Source: Cryptomeria japonica (Eukaryota > Streptophyta > Pinopsida > Cupressales > Cupressaceae). Taken from it: 64,000 nt of DNA. Below are positions 23,931 through 36,009 of this stretch, piece after piece; within the stretch, counting starts at the first letter, position 1; each line of letters begins with the position of its first letter. The DNA lies in NCBI RefSeq assembly GCF_030272615.1, contig NC_081406.1, positions 470,200,400-470,264,399 of the forward strand. The letters are read 5' to 3'. Position numbers and translations under genes: made by a program. The notes beneath the pieces are model-generated. The model worked only from the letters and a program-made list of their open reading frames with translations, was not told the origin of the DNA and made no database searches.

Positions 23931-24522
23931 ATTGGCTACCTGACTATTGACGAGTGTGTCAAAACAGTCATCAAAAAGTCGCACTAGAGCGCATGCGCTC
24001 GTGCTGAAGCAAGTTAGCAAAACAAAAATTTGACATTTTGAAAATTCAAAAATGGGTAGGATTCTGTCAGAGTGCTCGCTCTATTTCACAGAGCACTCAT
24101 GCTAAAGAGACAATTCCGAAATAAAAGGATAGTTAGATGCAAAAAACTAACTAATTTTTTTTTTTTAAACTTTTTTCTACTTTTTAGTGTGTTTTAAGTA
24201 CAAATTCCATAATAAAAGTGGAAGGTGGAAGAATAGAAGAGAGAAGAAGGAATAGGATAATGTTGTAGGCAAACACGTTGTTCTCACGGTGCTCTCGCTA
24301 TTCAACATACTTGCAAAAGGGTGGGTTAAAAATTCCAAACTCCTATCCCACGCGCTAAAGCACATGCGCACACGCCAAAGTATGTGACGCTCATGCTGAT
24401 CCTATGGTAGTCACCCTAGTTTGCAATCACTTGTGCTGTTCCGATACCTATGAGCAAAAACTCACAAAAAATCCAAAAAAGATTAAATACTAGGGATGTG
24501 GGTCCCACTAGCCGTGCTAGAA
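23931..24522 (-). other. 5' leader of element B with AGCGC/AGCAC motif array
   Basis: The region between B's 5' LTR and interior (minus sense). It contains repeated TAGCGCG, AGCGAG, AGCACG and GAGCAC motifs, often in inverted pairs, and a perfect 14-bp palindrome GAGCGCATGCGCTC (23988-24001). No standard primer-binding site is evident directly after the LTR (minus strand TTCTAGCACGGCTAGTGGG). The motif style recurs in E's two leaders (50396-50973 and 60300-60531), suggesting a family trait such as a packaging or dimerisation region. Confidence 0.45.
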
Positions 24523-25448
24523 TGAAGAGGGGGGAAATGAGAAAATGTAAGGATTGATGGTTAGTATTCAAATAAAACATTCAAACATATAACAAACCAC
24601 TTATACCTTTCTATCTTGCCTTCTCCTTTGGATTAGACCTTCGGTGAAGTGAAGAATGCACCCCTTCCTCACTTGATTGGATTGGTCCTTGATGGGGATG
24701 TGGATTTCTCTCCTTTACTCAACAAGAGGGATTGGATTTGATAGGATTTTGGATGGATTTGGATTGGAAGATTGATGGAAGAAGATAGAAGAGAAATGGG
24801 TAGCATACGAATGCTATAGAGGAAGTGGATCATTTTGTGAGAAAATAATCCTCCAATTTATAGATTGGAGGAGGCCAATGAAGGGCCAAGATTGATTTTC
24901 TTATGGAGGGATGAGATTGATTTAAGATAGAAGGCATGGATCAAGGATGCCTTGGGAAAATAAATAGGAATATAAAATTCCTTGAGAAAAGGGGGGAAAG
25001 GAAATTTGAATTTTAAAATGAGGGATTAATTCCAAAATAAGGATGCATGGAGGGATTCAATGAAATTTGAATTTCTTTGAGAAGCTCAATGTTGATGTGA
25101 CATGAGTGGGAATATAAAATTGAAGGATAATGATAAGCATGATTATGAGAGATTCTAGAAGGATTAATTAGGTTGAGTGGGATTAGGAAAAAAATGATTT
25201 GTAGGAATCACAAGACTGGATTAATTAATTAAAATTAATTAACTCAGTGGGTCTAGAGGAAATAATTATTGGAGGGGACTTTAGAAGAATAGGGGAAATA
25301 ATTAATTTATTTGATAAATTAATTAATAGTGATAGGATTAATTAAATTAAATTTAATTAACACTGTGAGGAATAAGGATAACACAATTAAATTAATTAAT
25401 TATGTTGACAAGATTAAATTAATTAAATATTAATTTTAGGTGTCTACA
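24523..25448 (-). repeat. 5' LTR of element B
   Basis: 926 bp, TG...CA termini on minus (TGTAGACACCTAAAAT ... CCTCTTCA), collinear with 11771-12699. It is followed on the right by the second piece of A's 5' LTR. Confidence 0.85.
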
Positions 25449-25473
25449 TTAACTACCTAGACCACGCCCATAA
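25449..25473 (-). repeat. 5' LTR of element A, piece 2 of 4 (25 bp)
   Basis: TTAACTACCTAGACCACGCC plus CATAA. It corresponds base for base in length to 1495-1519. It is isolated between the 3' edge of insertion B and the edge of insertion C and is shared as target duplication on both sides. Confidence 0.75.
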
Positions 25474-26955
25474 TGTTATTATGAGGACCCGGTTACTACT
25501 GAGAGGGGGGGTGATTCAGTAGTTAAATAATTATGCAATACTTCAAAAATAGTACCGATAACTACTCAAACATTCGACATAAGCAAATTTACCAAACCAT
25601 TCATTCTAGTGTTCATCATTATGCAAACAATGTAAAGATATCAAATGCTCAAACCAATAATGCAACCACCATATGAACACAGAGATTTTTCATGTGGAAA
25701 CCTAAATGGGAAAAACCACGGTGGGAATTAGCACCCACAAAATATTTGTACTCTTTCAGAATGCGCCTGGTTAAAGGCGTAGCTCGGTTAGGAGCTTTAC
25801 AATATGCCTGGTTAAGAACAGACCCTATTACGAGTCACCCGGTGAAGGGATTTTACCTTAGACCTGTAAGGAGCTCTACCCTGTTAGGAGTAACCTTGCT
25901 AGAGGATTTTTAACTCAAGTTAATGAGCCACCTAGTCAAGGGATTTACAAATAAGACCTGTTAGGATCTACCCGATTAAGGGATTTCAAATTGTTGTAAC
26001 TGTTAGTGAACAACAGGGCAAATGATCTGATCACAACACTTCCTTTCTTGCTAGTACAAATCATTTTCAGCTCAACTCTGATACACACATGCAGACACTC
26101 AAATCTGATTCGGCACACTCTTCTTCTTAAATCATCGATAAAATCTCTTCTCCAACTCGACCTAAATACACTTTTAAACAAGGTCGGTTACATAACACTA
26201 ACTACATTCAAAATATATCAAATTTAAATTTCAGATCATTACAACAAATTTTCTAGATAATTTCAACTGTTGAATGATAACCACACATTGATTTGATAAG
26301 CAATCAAACCCTTGTCACATTCTACTAAGTACTTTTCTATTTCCCAAGAAATTTGATCCTTGTATATGCTCAAACACCATCTTATCATTACACATGGTTT
26401 CTGACACATCATCACTAAGTTATGAACATGATAAGACCCACCACCAAGCCATAAATTATTAACGGTTGAAGATCTGTTACTCGTAAATATTCTTCTTCAC
26501 AAAGTTTATGACAGTCAACCATAACTCACTCAATACTCTGAATTTGTTGATGTGGTGTGGAACATAGTTGCATGTTCTTATCTGTAACACTCTTGTAAAA
26601 CCACAACATCTAACTCTTCACCAATCTTCTATACCGGTATCTTGATCATCGCTCTATTCTTGTTTACCTGTTTACTGCAACTTAGCAATTTTGTTGTCTA
26701 ACACATTCCTCTATCAGTTATCCTGTACCGGTAGGCCTAGATTACTTAGATGACTCAATAAATATGATTCCCATCAATAACAACACAAATAAAGTCATCA
26801 AACAAATTACAACTATATCATCTTCATCTAGCCAACAATCTCCATCAACTTTGCAAGTTATGCCAACAATAACTTTACTGGTCATCTTCTCATCTCATCA
26901 TCATCTCGATATGCCAATAATCTCCTCATCATTATCTTCATTAGTTATGCCAAAA
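25474..26955 (-). repeat. Outer 3' LTR of element C
   Basis: Starts TTTTGGCATAACTAATG on minus (from 26955) and ends CCTCATAATAACA. It carries the TTAGGAG/CCCGGTTAA block (25760-25985), the GGAAACC-AAATGGGAAAAACC segment (25695-25725) and a seven-G run near 25504. A polypurine tract lies directly upstream on minus (26956-26970). Confidence 0.75.
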
Positions 26956-27018
26956 ATCTCCCCCTTTGTCATTTGTGGCAACACCAAAAAGCAATACCAA
27001 AAAATCATCATGCAAAAC
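26956..27018 (-). other. Internal scrap with polypurine tract between two C LTRs
   Basis: Minus strand reads CACAAATGACAAAGGGGGAG directly against the outer LTR. Only about 60 bp of internal sequence remains between the two left-hand LTRs, showing that a second element copy once lay here. Confidence 0.65.
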
Positions 27019-28485
27019 TATTATTATGAGGATCCAGTAACTACTGAGAGGGGGGGGTGAATCAATAGTTAAACAACTCTGATAATATTTCAATAACAGT
27101 ACCGATAACTACTCAAACAATCCTTTAAACTGATTTGTCAAACCATTCACTTAGGTGTTCATCAACATGCAAATAAAGTAATGATATCAAATGCACATAT
27201 CAATAATGCATCACCACATGAACACATAGATTTTTCACATGGAAACCCAAATGGGAAAAACCACGGCGGGAATTAGCACCCACAAAATATTTGTACTCTT
27301 TCAAAATGCACCTGGTTCAAGGCCTAGCCTAGTTAGGAGCTTTACAATATGCCCGGTTAAGAGAAGACCCTATTAGGAGTCACCTAGTGAAGGGATTTCA
27401 CCTTAACCCTATTAGGAGTAACCTTGCTAGTGGATTTTAAACTCAAGCTAATGAGCCACACGATGAAGGGATTTTACAATATGAGACCTATTAAAGTCTA
27501 CCCGATTAAGGGATTTCAAAATGTTGTAACTGTTAGGGAACAATAGGTAAAATGATATGATTACAACACTTCCTTGCTTGCTAGTACAGATCCATTTTAG
27601 CTCAATTATTCTTCTCACATGCAGACTCTTCAATCTGGTTTGGCACACTCTTCTTCTCAAATCGCCGACACAAAATATCTTCTCAAACTCGACCTAAATA
27701 CACTTTTCAACTAGGTCGGTTACATAACCCTAACCACATTTAAAATACATTAAATTTACATTTACAAATCATCACAGATCATTACAACAAATTTCAAGAC
27801 AATTTCCACCATTGAATGATCACTGCTCATCACCGCACATCGATTTGATAAGCCATCAAACCCTTGTCACATTCTACTAATCAATTTGTTATTTCCCAAG
27901 AAATCTGATCCAGGTACATGCTAAAACACAATCTTATCATTACACACAGTTTCTAATACGTCATCACTACGTTATGAACATGATAAGACCCACCACCAAA
28001 CCATAAATCATTCCAGTCAAATATGTTTTTACCGGTATACATTCTTCTTCATAGAGTTTATGACAGTAAATCATAACTCACTCAATATACTAAATTTGTT
28101 GATGCAGTGTGGAGCATAGATGCATGTTCTTGTCTTCAACATTCCTATTAAACTGCAACATCTAACTCTTCACCAATCATCCATACCGGTATCTCGATCA
28201 TCGCTTAGTTTCTGCTTACCTTGTTGTAAACCGATTTAGCAGTTTTGTTGTCTAACACATTCGTCTACCGGTTAGGCTTTATCAATAGGCCTAGATGACT
28301 TAGATGACTCAACAAACATGGTTTCCATCAATGACAACACAAATAAAGTCATCAAACAACTTACAACTATATCATCATCATCTAGCCAACAATCTCCATC
28401 AACTTTACCAGTCATCTTCTCATCTCATCATCATCTCCATATGCCAGTAATCTCTCCGTTATTATCTTCATCAGTTATGCCAACA
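27019..28485 (-). repeat. Middle LTR of element C
   Basis: Starts TGTTGGCATAACTGATG on minus (from 28485), ends CCTCATAATAATA. Collinear with 25474-26955 and 32343-33837. The upstream minus-strand sequence lacks an immediately adjacent polypurine tract; GGGGGAGA-type tracts lie 25-100 bp away (28510-28575). Confidence 0.75.
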
Positions 28486-28769
28486 ATATGCCAATAATGA
28501 CTATTGTACTTGTTCTTCTCCCTCTTTTTCTTTACTTCTCCCCCTACCACTTTTCATCTCCCCCTTTAACAACAATGCCAAAGGTGCAAAGTGTCAAATT
28601 CATCTTCTGCTACTACTATTTTCTCATATGCTCTTGTTTCCTTCATCTTTGTTGCTCCCCCTAAGGAGTAGCTCACTTCTCATCAGTCCACAATGAAAGA
28701 TCTTCAATTAGTCCACTAGATTGATGCTTCAACATAATCTTAGTTGACCTTTGGTAGGGGTATAACCCC

Positions 28770-30330
28770 TAGCTTACCTCTAAGATATTCAAAGGTAGCC
28801 TTAGGCAATGGCTTAGTGAATATATCAACCAACTACTCTTTTCTTGACACATGATCCATCTTGATTGTCTTCTCCTGCACACTCTCTCTCAGAAAATGAT
28901 ACTTTTGTTCAATATTATTTGTTCTAGCATGCAATACCAGTTTGTTTGAAATAGTCATTGCACTTGTATTATCACAATATATGACCACTGATTCTCTCAT
29001 AGTATCCTTGAATCCTTCCAATACATGTCTCATGCATATTCCTTGAGTACAGTTCACGGATGTAGCCACATACTCTACTTTTGTTGTAGACTGAGAAATG
29101 CAACTTTGTTTCTTAATAGTCCAGGATACCAATCTTCCTCCTAGAAATAATTCTCCATCGGTTGTGCTCTTCTGGTCATCTACATTACCTGCCCAATCAG
29201 CATCTATGGACGCCTTCAAAGAGAAGTTGCCTTTGTATGAATATCACAATCCATAATCAATAGTTTCTCTAAGATATCTAAAAATTCTCTTCACTGCCAC
29301 CATATGGGTCTCTTTAGGCCATTTCTAAAATCTAGCCACTATACCAACTTCATGAGCAATATCCAGTCTGCTATGAACAACATAGTGTAGTTTCCAAATC
29401 ATAGATCTATACTCATATTCATTCACTAGATCTAAATCATCTTCCTTTGATAATCTTCAACTTGTAATCATAGGGGTTCCAACCATTTTATAATCTTCCA
29501 TTCCAAAGGATTTCAATACCTTCTTCACATAAAAGATGCCTCCTTTCATCTATTGGACCTGCAAACCGATGAAAATTTTGATTTCTCCTATCAAAGACAT
29601 TTCAAATTCCTTTTTCATTTCTTCTACAAAACTTAAACTCATGTCATCATTTCCTCCAAATATGATATCATCTACAAATACTTCTACAACCAATAACTTA
29701 TCTCCTTTTGTCTTCAACTAAATCTTATTGTCCTCATTGGTTTTTTGAAATTGAATCTTTATCAAGTGAGAATGGAGTCTCTCATACCATTCTCTTGGAG
29801 CTTGCTTTAACCCATATAAAGCTTTATGCAGTTTGCACACCATATCCTTGTCTTCAGTCAATGAAAACCCATCTGGTTGTTCAATGTAAACCTCTTCCTA
29901 TAGAATTCCATTAAAAAATGCAGACTTTACATCCATTTGATAAACCTTAAATCCTTTGAATGTTGCAAATAAAAGTAGCATTCTTACTCCTTCATGTCTA
30001 GCAATCGGTGCAAAATTTTCTGCATAATCTTCACCTTCTTCTTGTGCATATCCTTTGCAAACTAGTCTAGCCTTGTTCCTAATCACTTCACCATCTTCAT
30101 TCAGTTTGTTTCTAAACACCCACTTAGTACCAATCCAATTTTTATCAGTTGGTTTAGGGACAAGTGACCAAGTGTTGTTCTTCTCTATTTGATCAAGCTC
30201 TTCAATCATAGCCTTTATCCATTCATCATCCTTAAGAGCTTCCCTCATTGTCTTAGGTTCAACTATGGAAATCAGACAAGCACTTTCTCTGATCTTTCTT
30301 CTTGTTTGTACTCCAACATACCTGTCTCCA
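28770..30330 (-). pseudogene. Copia RT and RNase H of element C (broken)
   Basis: Reverse transcriptase and RNase H, the last domains of copia pol. The single minus-strand frame holds WIKAMIEELDQIEKNNTWSL, WIGTKWVFRNKLNEDGEV, KARLVCKGYAQEEGEDY, FAPIARHEGVRMLL, VYQMDVKSAFFNGIL, then ALYGLKQAPREWYERL, the catalytic FVDDIIFGGN (29655-29682), and a RNase H part with SIDADWAGNVDDQKSTTDG, SWTIKKQSCISQSTTKVEY and YCDNTSAMTISNK (28833-29219), ending LVDIFTKPLPKATFEYLRG. Both RT Asp residues are kept. Several in-frame stops, frequently TAG where Gln is expected, inactivate it. This is the only pol in the window that could have belonged to the gag family shared by C and F. Confidence 0.9.
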
Positions 30331-30335
30331 ATTAT

Positions 30336-30720
30336 CTAATATGTTGAGTGATTTAACTTTACATATCTAGGTATAACTGGTTCCAATATATAACTCTCTT
30401 CTTGTTCTTCATCTTCATCTATTTTATCTACCGGTTGAGCAGTATCCTCCACACTGTTTTGCTCAACATCACTTTGAACTTCCAGTTCAATAATAACTAT
30501 CTTTTGTTCATCTACTGCATCAAACTTGTTGGTATCATCAAACTTCTTCGCAACTAGGGTTTCTGGTCTGAATGCTCTTCCATAATCTTCACAATCCGCT
30601 ATTAGCTTCACCAAAGTAGGAATCAAAATCTCTTCTATGTTCCTATCTCTCTCCAGATGTGCTCTAAAAAATGCTAAGTGAAATATGATACTATCAAACA
30701 ACTTTTTATTTGCCTTTTAC
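30336..30720 (-). pseudogene. Linker between integrase and RT of element C (remnant)
   Basis: Same frame as the RT. It is an acidic, low-complexity segment (VDEQKIVIIELEVQSDVEQN, VDKIDEDEEQEESYILEPVI) typical in composition of the variable linker upstream of copia RT. Integrase core motifs are not found between here and gag, so an internal deletion of more than 1 kb has occurred. Confidence 0.5.
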
Positions 30721-30933
30721 CAAACCGGTTCAACATACCCTAATCACCGTTCAACTATAGAACTTTCTATCAGTTCACATATCACATCCAATTTACAGGT
30801 TTGAAATGTAACCAATTCAAATACTTCATAAAATCATATTGCATCAAAATATGTAGATTTGACTTACCGCATACCATTTAGGGGGTTTGAAAATGGATCT
30901 AACAATATGTGGCCCCAGAGCTTCATACATAGC

Positions 30934-32280
30934 TTAGTTTTTTGGTAAAAAATTCTCCACACCAAGTGAATAATTGGAGTCCTCTGATGATTTCTCCTCA
31001 CTTTTCTTCTTCCATATCTTATTCATCTCACTTTTGGTTTCTTCCACATCTACCATCTTCTTTCCTTTCTGGTCAATAGACGGATTAACCGGTTTGTTCA
31101 TTCTAGCTCTACAAAACTTTGCAAGGTGTCTCGGTTTGTGACAGTGGAAACATGCCATTCCAGATGTGTTCTAGGGTCTAGCATTGCCTCTACCAGTTCT
31201 TCTCTAGAAATTCATAGCTACATGACCAATGTTGTGACAAATAGAACATGTCACATTCCATCTATTCTCCATTTCATATGGACTAGACGGGTTCACATAA
31301 GGTCTTTGCCAAGTAGGGTTCCTTCGGTCATTGTAAGATCTCTACCATTCACCATTAGACCTCTAACCCATGTAAGATCTTTGCCATTCACCATTAGACC
31401 TTTGACCTATGTAAGATCTCTGATTATTTACTATTGACCTGCACTCAATAGCTCTATGCCCATACTTGTTGCAATTGAAGCAATATCCATCAAAAGTACT
31501 AGGCTTACATCCCTCATATGTATTAGGTATATATCCATCAAAAGTACAAGATCTACTTCTACAAACATTTACAGTATGACCTACCTTATTACAGTTAAAA
31601 CATACTGGTTTGTAGGTTCTCTTACCAGTGTTCTTCTTGGTCTTTGGTGGAGATTTGGCTTTATGCAAGATGTCCCTGGTACTAGATGGCTCTCCTTGTT
31701 CAAAGGTTGTGTATCCCAAGCCATATGTATCTTTGTTCTTCCTTTGTGACTGAATCTATTCATCAAGCATAGCAGTGCTCTTGTTGAATTTAGCTAGTAA
31801 CTCATTTGCATTAGCCAACTCCTTGGTAAGCACCACATTCTTCTTTGTGAGACTTTCTCTAAGAGACATAGTCATGTCTAGATCATCTTGTATTTCCTCT
31901 TTTTCCTCTTTTTCCTCTTGAAGATGTACATGCAAGGTACTAATCTCCCGGATCAGCTTAAATATCTCATCCTCCTTGTCTCTTATTGTGTCTTTAGCTA
32001 TCCTTCTATCTTCCAACTCTTGGTTCATCCTGATGGTAAGGGGTTCCAACTCTCTCCTTAGATTTGCCTTATCATCATTCAAATTTTCAACCTCATTAAC
32101 CAAGGCATCAATGTTTTCTTCATCAAATGAAATTCTTTCACTGAGTTCCAATAACTATTTAGCCAACCCTTTTCTCTTAGCCAATGAAGCTTTGTACTTG
32201 AACTTTATTTCACCATGGGCTTCTTCAGATTCTGGAAGCCTGTGTGAAAGCTCTTTGTAACTTATTGAACCTTCCCCCAT
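30934..32280 (-). pseudogene. Gag-like coiled-coil/zinc-knuckle protein of element C (broken)
   Basis: It starts at ATG 32280 (MGEGSISYKELSHRLPESEE), 50 bp after the primer-binding site, and stays in one frame to 30934 with about five in-frame stops, mostly TAG. Residues 1-180 are a charged coiled coil (NLNDDKANLRRELEPLTIRM, EISTLHVHLQEEKEEKEE). Four CCHC zinc knuckles follow: CFNCNKVGHTVNVC, CFNCNKYGHRAIEC, CSICHNIGHVAMNF (last Cys lost) and CFHCHKPRHLAKFC. Zinc knuckles bind element RNA for packaging. The usual copia gag N-terminal domain before the coiled coil is absent, in both this copy and F, so its absence is a family feature rather than local damage. Confidence 0.8.
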
Positions 32281-32328
32281 GTTATCCTTAGAGATCTTTC
32301 CCAAGTGGTTAAGCCTTAAAGGGAATTA

Positions 32329-32342
32329 GGCTCTAATACCAA
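32329..32342 (-). other. Primer-binding site of element C
   Basis: Minus strand TTGGTATTAGAGCC differs by one base from TTGGTATCAGAGCC, complementary to the 3' end of initiator methionine tRNA. It sits 3-5 bp after the 5' LTR, the expected position. Confidence 0.85.
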
Positions 32343-33837
32343 TTATTATCATGAGGATCTCGTTACTACTAAGAGAGGGAGGGGGTGAATTAGTAGTTCA
32401 ACAATTTTATAATACTTCAAAAATAGTATCGTTAACTACTCAAACATTCTGCATAAGCAGATTTACCAAACCATTCATTCTGGTCATCATTATGCAAATA
32501 ATGTAAATGTATCAAATGCTCAAACCAATAATGCAACCACCATATGAACACGGAGATTTTTCACGTGGAAACCCAAATGGGAAAAACCACAGTGGGAATT
32601 AGCACCCACAAAAGATTTGCATTCTTTCAAAATGCGCTTGGTTAAAGGCCTAGCCCGGTTAGGAGCTTAACAATATGCTCGATTGAGTGCAAACCCTATT
32701 AGGAGTCACTTGGTGAAGGGATTTTACCTTAGCCCTCTAAGGAACTCTACCCTATTAGGAGTAACCTTGCTAGAGGATTTTAAACTCAAGTTAATGAGCC
32801 ACCCGATCAAGGGATTTACAAATAAGACCTATTAGGATCTACCCGATCAAGGGATTTCAAACTGCTGTAACTGTTAGGGAACAATGAGGCAAATGATCTG
32901 ATCACATCACTTCCTTTCTTGCTACTACAAATTCTTTTCAACTCAAATCTGATACACACATGCAGACACTCAAATGTGGTTCAGCACACTCTTCTTCTCA
33001 AATTACCGACACAAAAGCTCTTCTCCAACTCGACCTAAATACACTTTTCAACTAGGTCAGTTACATAACCCTAACTACATTCAAAAAGAATTGAATTAAC
33101 ATTTCAGATCATTACAGATCATTATAACAAATTTATAGATAATTTCCACCATAGAATGATCATCGCACATCGATTTGATAAGCAATCAAACCCTTGTCAC
33201 ATTCTACTAAGTACTTTGTTGTTTCCCAAGAAATTTGATCCTTGTATGCACTAAAAAGCCATATTATCATTACACATGGTTTTTTACACATCATCACTAA
33301 GTTTTGAAGATGATAAGATCTACTACCAAACCATAAATCATTACGGGTTGAAGATCTATTACCGATAAACATTCTTCTTCATAGAGTTTATGATAGTCAA
33401 TCATAACTCACTCAATAATCCGAATCTGTTGATGCGGTGTGGAACATAGATGCATGTTTTTGTCTACAAAATTCCTATAAAATTTCAATATCTAACTCTT
33501 CACCAATCATATATATTGTTATCTTGATCATCGCTTTGTTCATGTTTACCAATTTATTGCAACTTAGCAGTTTTGTTGTCTAACACATTCCTCTACCGGT
33601 TAGGCTATACCGGTAGGCCTAAATGACTTAGATTATTCAACAAACATGGTTTCCATCAATGACAACACAAATAAAGTCATCAAATAATTTACAACTATAT
33701 CATCATCATCTAGCCAACAATCTCCATCAACTTTGCAAGTTATGCTAACAATAACTTTACCGGTCATCTTCTCATCTCATCATCATCTCCATATGCCAAT
33801 AATATCCTCATCATTATCTTCATCATTTATGCCAACA
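32343..33837 (-). repeat. 5' LTR of element C
   Basis: Starts TGTTGGCATAAATGATG on minus (from 33837); collinear with the two left LTRs. Followed by the primer-binding site and flanked on the right by the CATGA copy of the target duplication. Confidence 0.8.
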
Positions 33838-34318
33838 CATGAGATTAGGCAGAAACTTTTATTACAATAAGGAATAATTCAACCACAAAAATCATGGGAC
33901 TTTCATCATTACACGACCAGGAATATAGCATAACGGTTTCTATTAGATTATCGCTTATTGAAGACAATCATAAATAGATCTGGTACTTTCTTTCTATTCT
34001 TCAGCCACTCCATTCAAATACCATCTCCCTTATTGTCTTTAAGGCTCTCAAATGCCTTGAAATATCTCTAACTATTTGCATGGCATGATCCTCCAACTGG
34101 CTTAGCTTGACTGCTTCTGCAGCTACTTATTTATTCATGCATTAAAGGTTAGTACATGCAAGCACATATGTATCCATTTCCTATCAACCATAACATTTAT
34201 ACATCCATATATGAAATTATCATAGTAATTCGCATAGCTATAGGAATACTTAGCCAAAATAGTAAAAGGTTTAATAGGTTTGGTTAACATTCAATATGCA
34301 CACAGTCAAAACCCTAAC
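33838..34318 (-). repeat. 5' LTR of element A, piece 3 of 4
   Basis: 481 bp that match 1515-1995 with no net length difference. It begins CATGAGATTAGG next to element C and ends ACCCTAAC at the insertion point of element E. Confidence 0.8.
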
Positions 34319-35380
34319 TGTTGAGGCTAAAGTTGAACTCCAACAAAGTATCCTGAAACTTATTAGTCCATCATAAAGTATAAAATAAATCTATAGGAAA
34401 CTTAGCTTCAACCAATTAAGTAACATGAAATAAACAAAATAAACAAGATTATACCTTCCATGATTTACACCTCATTGTGTCCTAACTCCACTGTACTTGG
34501 TTGCATATGATTTTTTTCTCAGACAAGCATTGGTATCTTCCAAGATGGCATATGAAGAATGGATTGATAGTTAACTGATACTATGATATGCAAATGATAT
34601 TAAGCTCACATGCTATGAAAATGATATATTCTCAAAACTCTAAAAATGTTATTTTCTTCGAACTCAAACTCACAGATGCAAGATAAAGACTCCTAGAATG
34701 ACTGTAAGATTAGCTATTAGACTATGAGCAAGAGGTTGAGATGGCTATGAGAAATTTTGGATGGCTATGAGAAAGAGGTTGAGATGTGAGAGAGAAAGGT
34801 GGAAGATGTTCCTCCTACTCCTACAGGATGGAGGAAAAGGTGGAAAGAGAAGGCAAGTGTCATTCATCTCACCTTGATCGAGGATGAAGACTTAAAGAAT
34901 ATAGGATAGTTGGAAAAGATTTAGGGATAATAGGACAAGTAGAATCAACTTCCTCCAAAGATGTAGGAAGGTTGGAGAGAATATAGGGAGGTTGAGGAAT
35001 GTGTGTAGGTACACATTATTTGGAGAATGAAATGAATGTTGATGATAATGATATATTAATATCAAAAAAAAATATATCTTTAGCCACATGATGGATGAGT
35101 TGGCAAAGAAGAAGAGGTGTGGAGATGAGGGAGAGTTGGAAAAGGGAGATTAAATAATTAAGAAATTATTTAATTAAGAAGACTATAGGATAGTGGATAG
35201 AAGAATAATCATTAAATATTAGATATTTAATTGATTAGAAGAAAGGCTAAATGAATTAATTAATAGAAGAATGAATTAAATAAATTAATCTTTTCAAATT
35301 AATTATTTAATAGAAGAATAATTATTAAATAAATATAATATATTTATTTAATTGCTCATAGCTAATTTTATGTGTATACA
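34319..35380 (-). repeat. 3' LTR of element E
   Basis: 1,062 bp with TG...CA termini: TGTATACACATAAAATTAGC on minus from 35380, ending GCCTCAACA at 34319. Its start resembles B's TGTAGACACYTAAAATTAAT, so B and E are likely related families. No second copy is present in the window. Confidence 0.6.
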
Positions 35381-35395
35381 TTTTTCCCCTCTTTA
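35381..35395 (-). other. Polypurine tract of element E
   Basis: Minus strand TAAAGAGGGGAAAAA abuts the LTR start TGTATACAC, closely matching the tract of element B. Confidence 0.6.
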
Positions 35396-36009
35396 AAATA
35401 ATGTTGAGACAAAATTGTTTGAAAGATTAAACCAAGTCTTGCTAATGGGCCTAATGAAGATAAAATCTTGATTGTGTGCCCCCTCAGGAGATTGATCATG
35501 AAATTGTTGAAATATTTGATTGAACGATTGATCTCACGATAATTGATTGAAAATATTTATGCAACTTTGGTTGATGAAAATGTCCTCTCTTTGATTACTT
35601 TGATAGTCTACTTGATTTGATGTTTGATAGGGTTTGATTGACCTCATGATCGATGAGGGTCAATGATATAAACTCAAAGTTGTGATGATCTGATAGGATA
35701 GAGTTTGATTGACTTCATGATTGGTGAACGTCAATGATGTAAAATCAAGATTGGATAGACTAGATGTGTAACCTCATGATGAATGAGCGTCACTAATATG
35801 TGGTCAAAGAGATTGATAGAAATCTCAAGTGAGTGGATAGGATAGCTGATTGATTGATCAAAGTGATTGATTGGATCAAGAATTGACATTTTGTTGATAT
35901 CATGTTGCAGGAGAATCAACATGTATTTATTCATCCAAGTGGGAGCAGGAGGATTAGCGAGGCCTACAACATCTGACAAGAGTGGTGCTCTTTTGTCCTA
36001 GTTGACATA
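35396..36009. other. Non-coding segment of E outside the inverted arm
   Basis: Contains TTGATTGATT-type simple sequence (minus ATCAATCAAT) and no supported gene. It includes a CCCCCTCAGGAGATTG segment that parallels CCCCTCGAGAGGACATG in B at the same distance from the polypurine tract. This supports the B-E relationship. Confidence 0.4.

Larger units (their letters stand above)
11771..25448 (-). mobile_element. Non-autonomous LTR element B (13.7 kb)
   Basis: Two direct LTRs (11771-12699 and 24523-25448) bound an 11.8-kb interior with no gag-pol that I can recognise. Removing B restores A's LTR exactly: the flanks are CTAAT (11766-11770) and TTAAC (25449-25453), and the uninterrupted A copy has TTAAC at 1495-1499, consistent with a CTAAC/TTAAC target duplication that has decayed. 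Orientation is minus because a polypurine tract (AAAGAGGGGGAAAA) abuts the left LTR, which begins TGTAGACAC on minus. The interior holds a SILGPYVPK-type gene (sense), low-complexity sequence, and an opposite-strand gene with its own promoter. Size and content fit the large non-autonomous (LARD-like) class. Confidence 0.75.
25474..33837 (-). mobile_element. Copia element C with three LTRs (8.4 kb)
   Basis: Bounded by a decayed 5-bp target duplication CATAA (25469-25473) and CATGA (33838-33842); the uninterrupted A LTR reads CATGA at 1515-1519. The order on the minus strand is 5' LTR, primer-binding site, gag, pol remnants (RT, RNase H), LTR, 60-bp internal scrap with a polypurine tract, LTR. 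Protease and nearly all of integrase are missing between about 30934 and 30700. Gene order (RT and RNase H last) identifies Ty1/copia. The extra LTR suggests a same-family nested insertion followed by LTR-LTR recombination. Confidence 0.75.

Noticed and set aside
11771-25448. Plus orientation for element B
   Set aside because: A plus-oriented B would need a primer-binding site after 12699, where there is only TTTTCCCCCTCTTT, a clear polypurine tract on minus. A purine tract also precedes the right LTR on plus, so I keep minus with moderate confidence.
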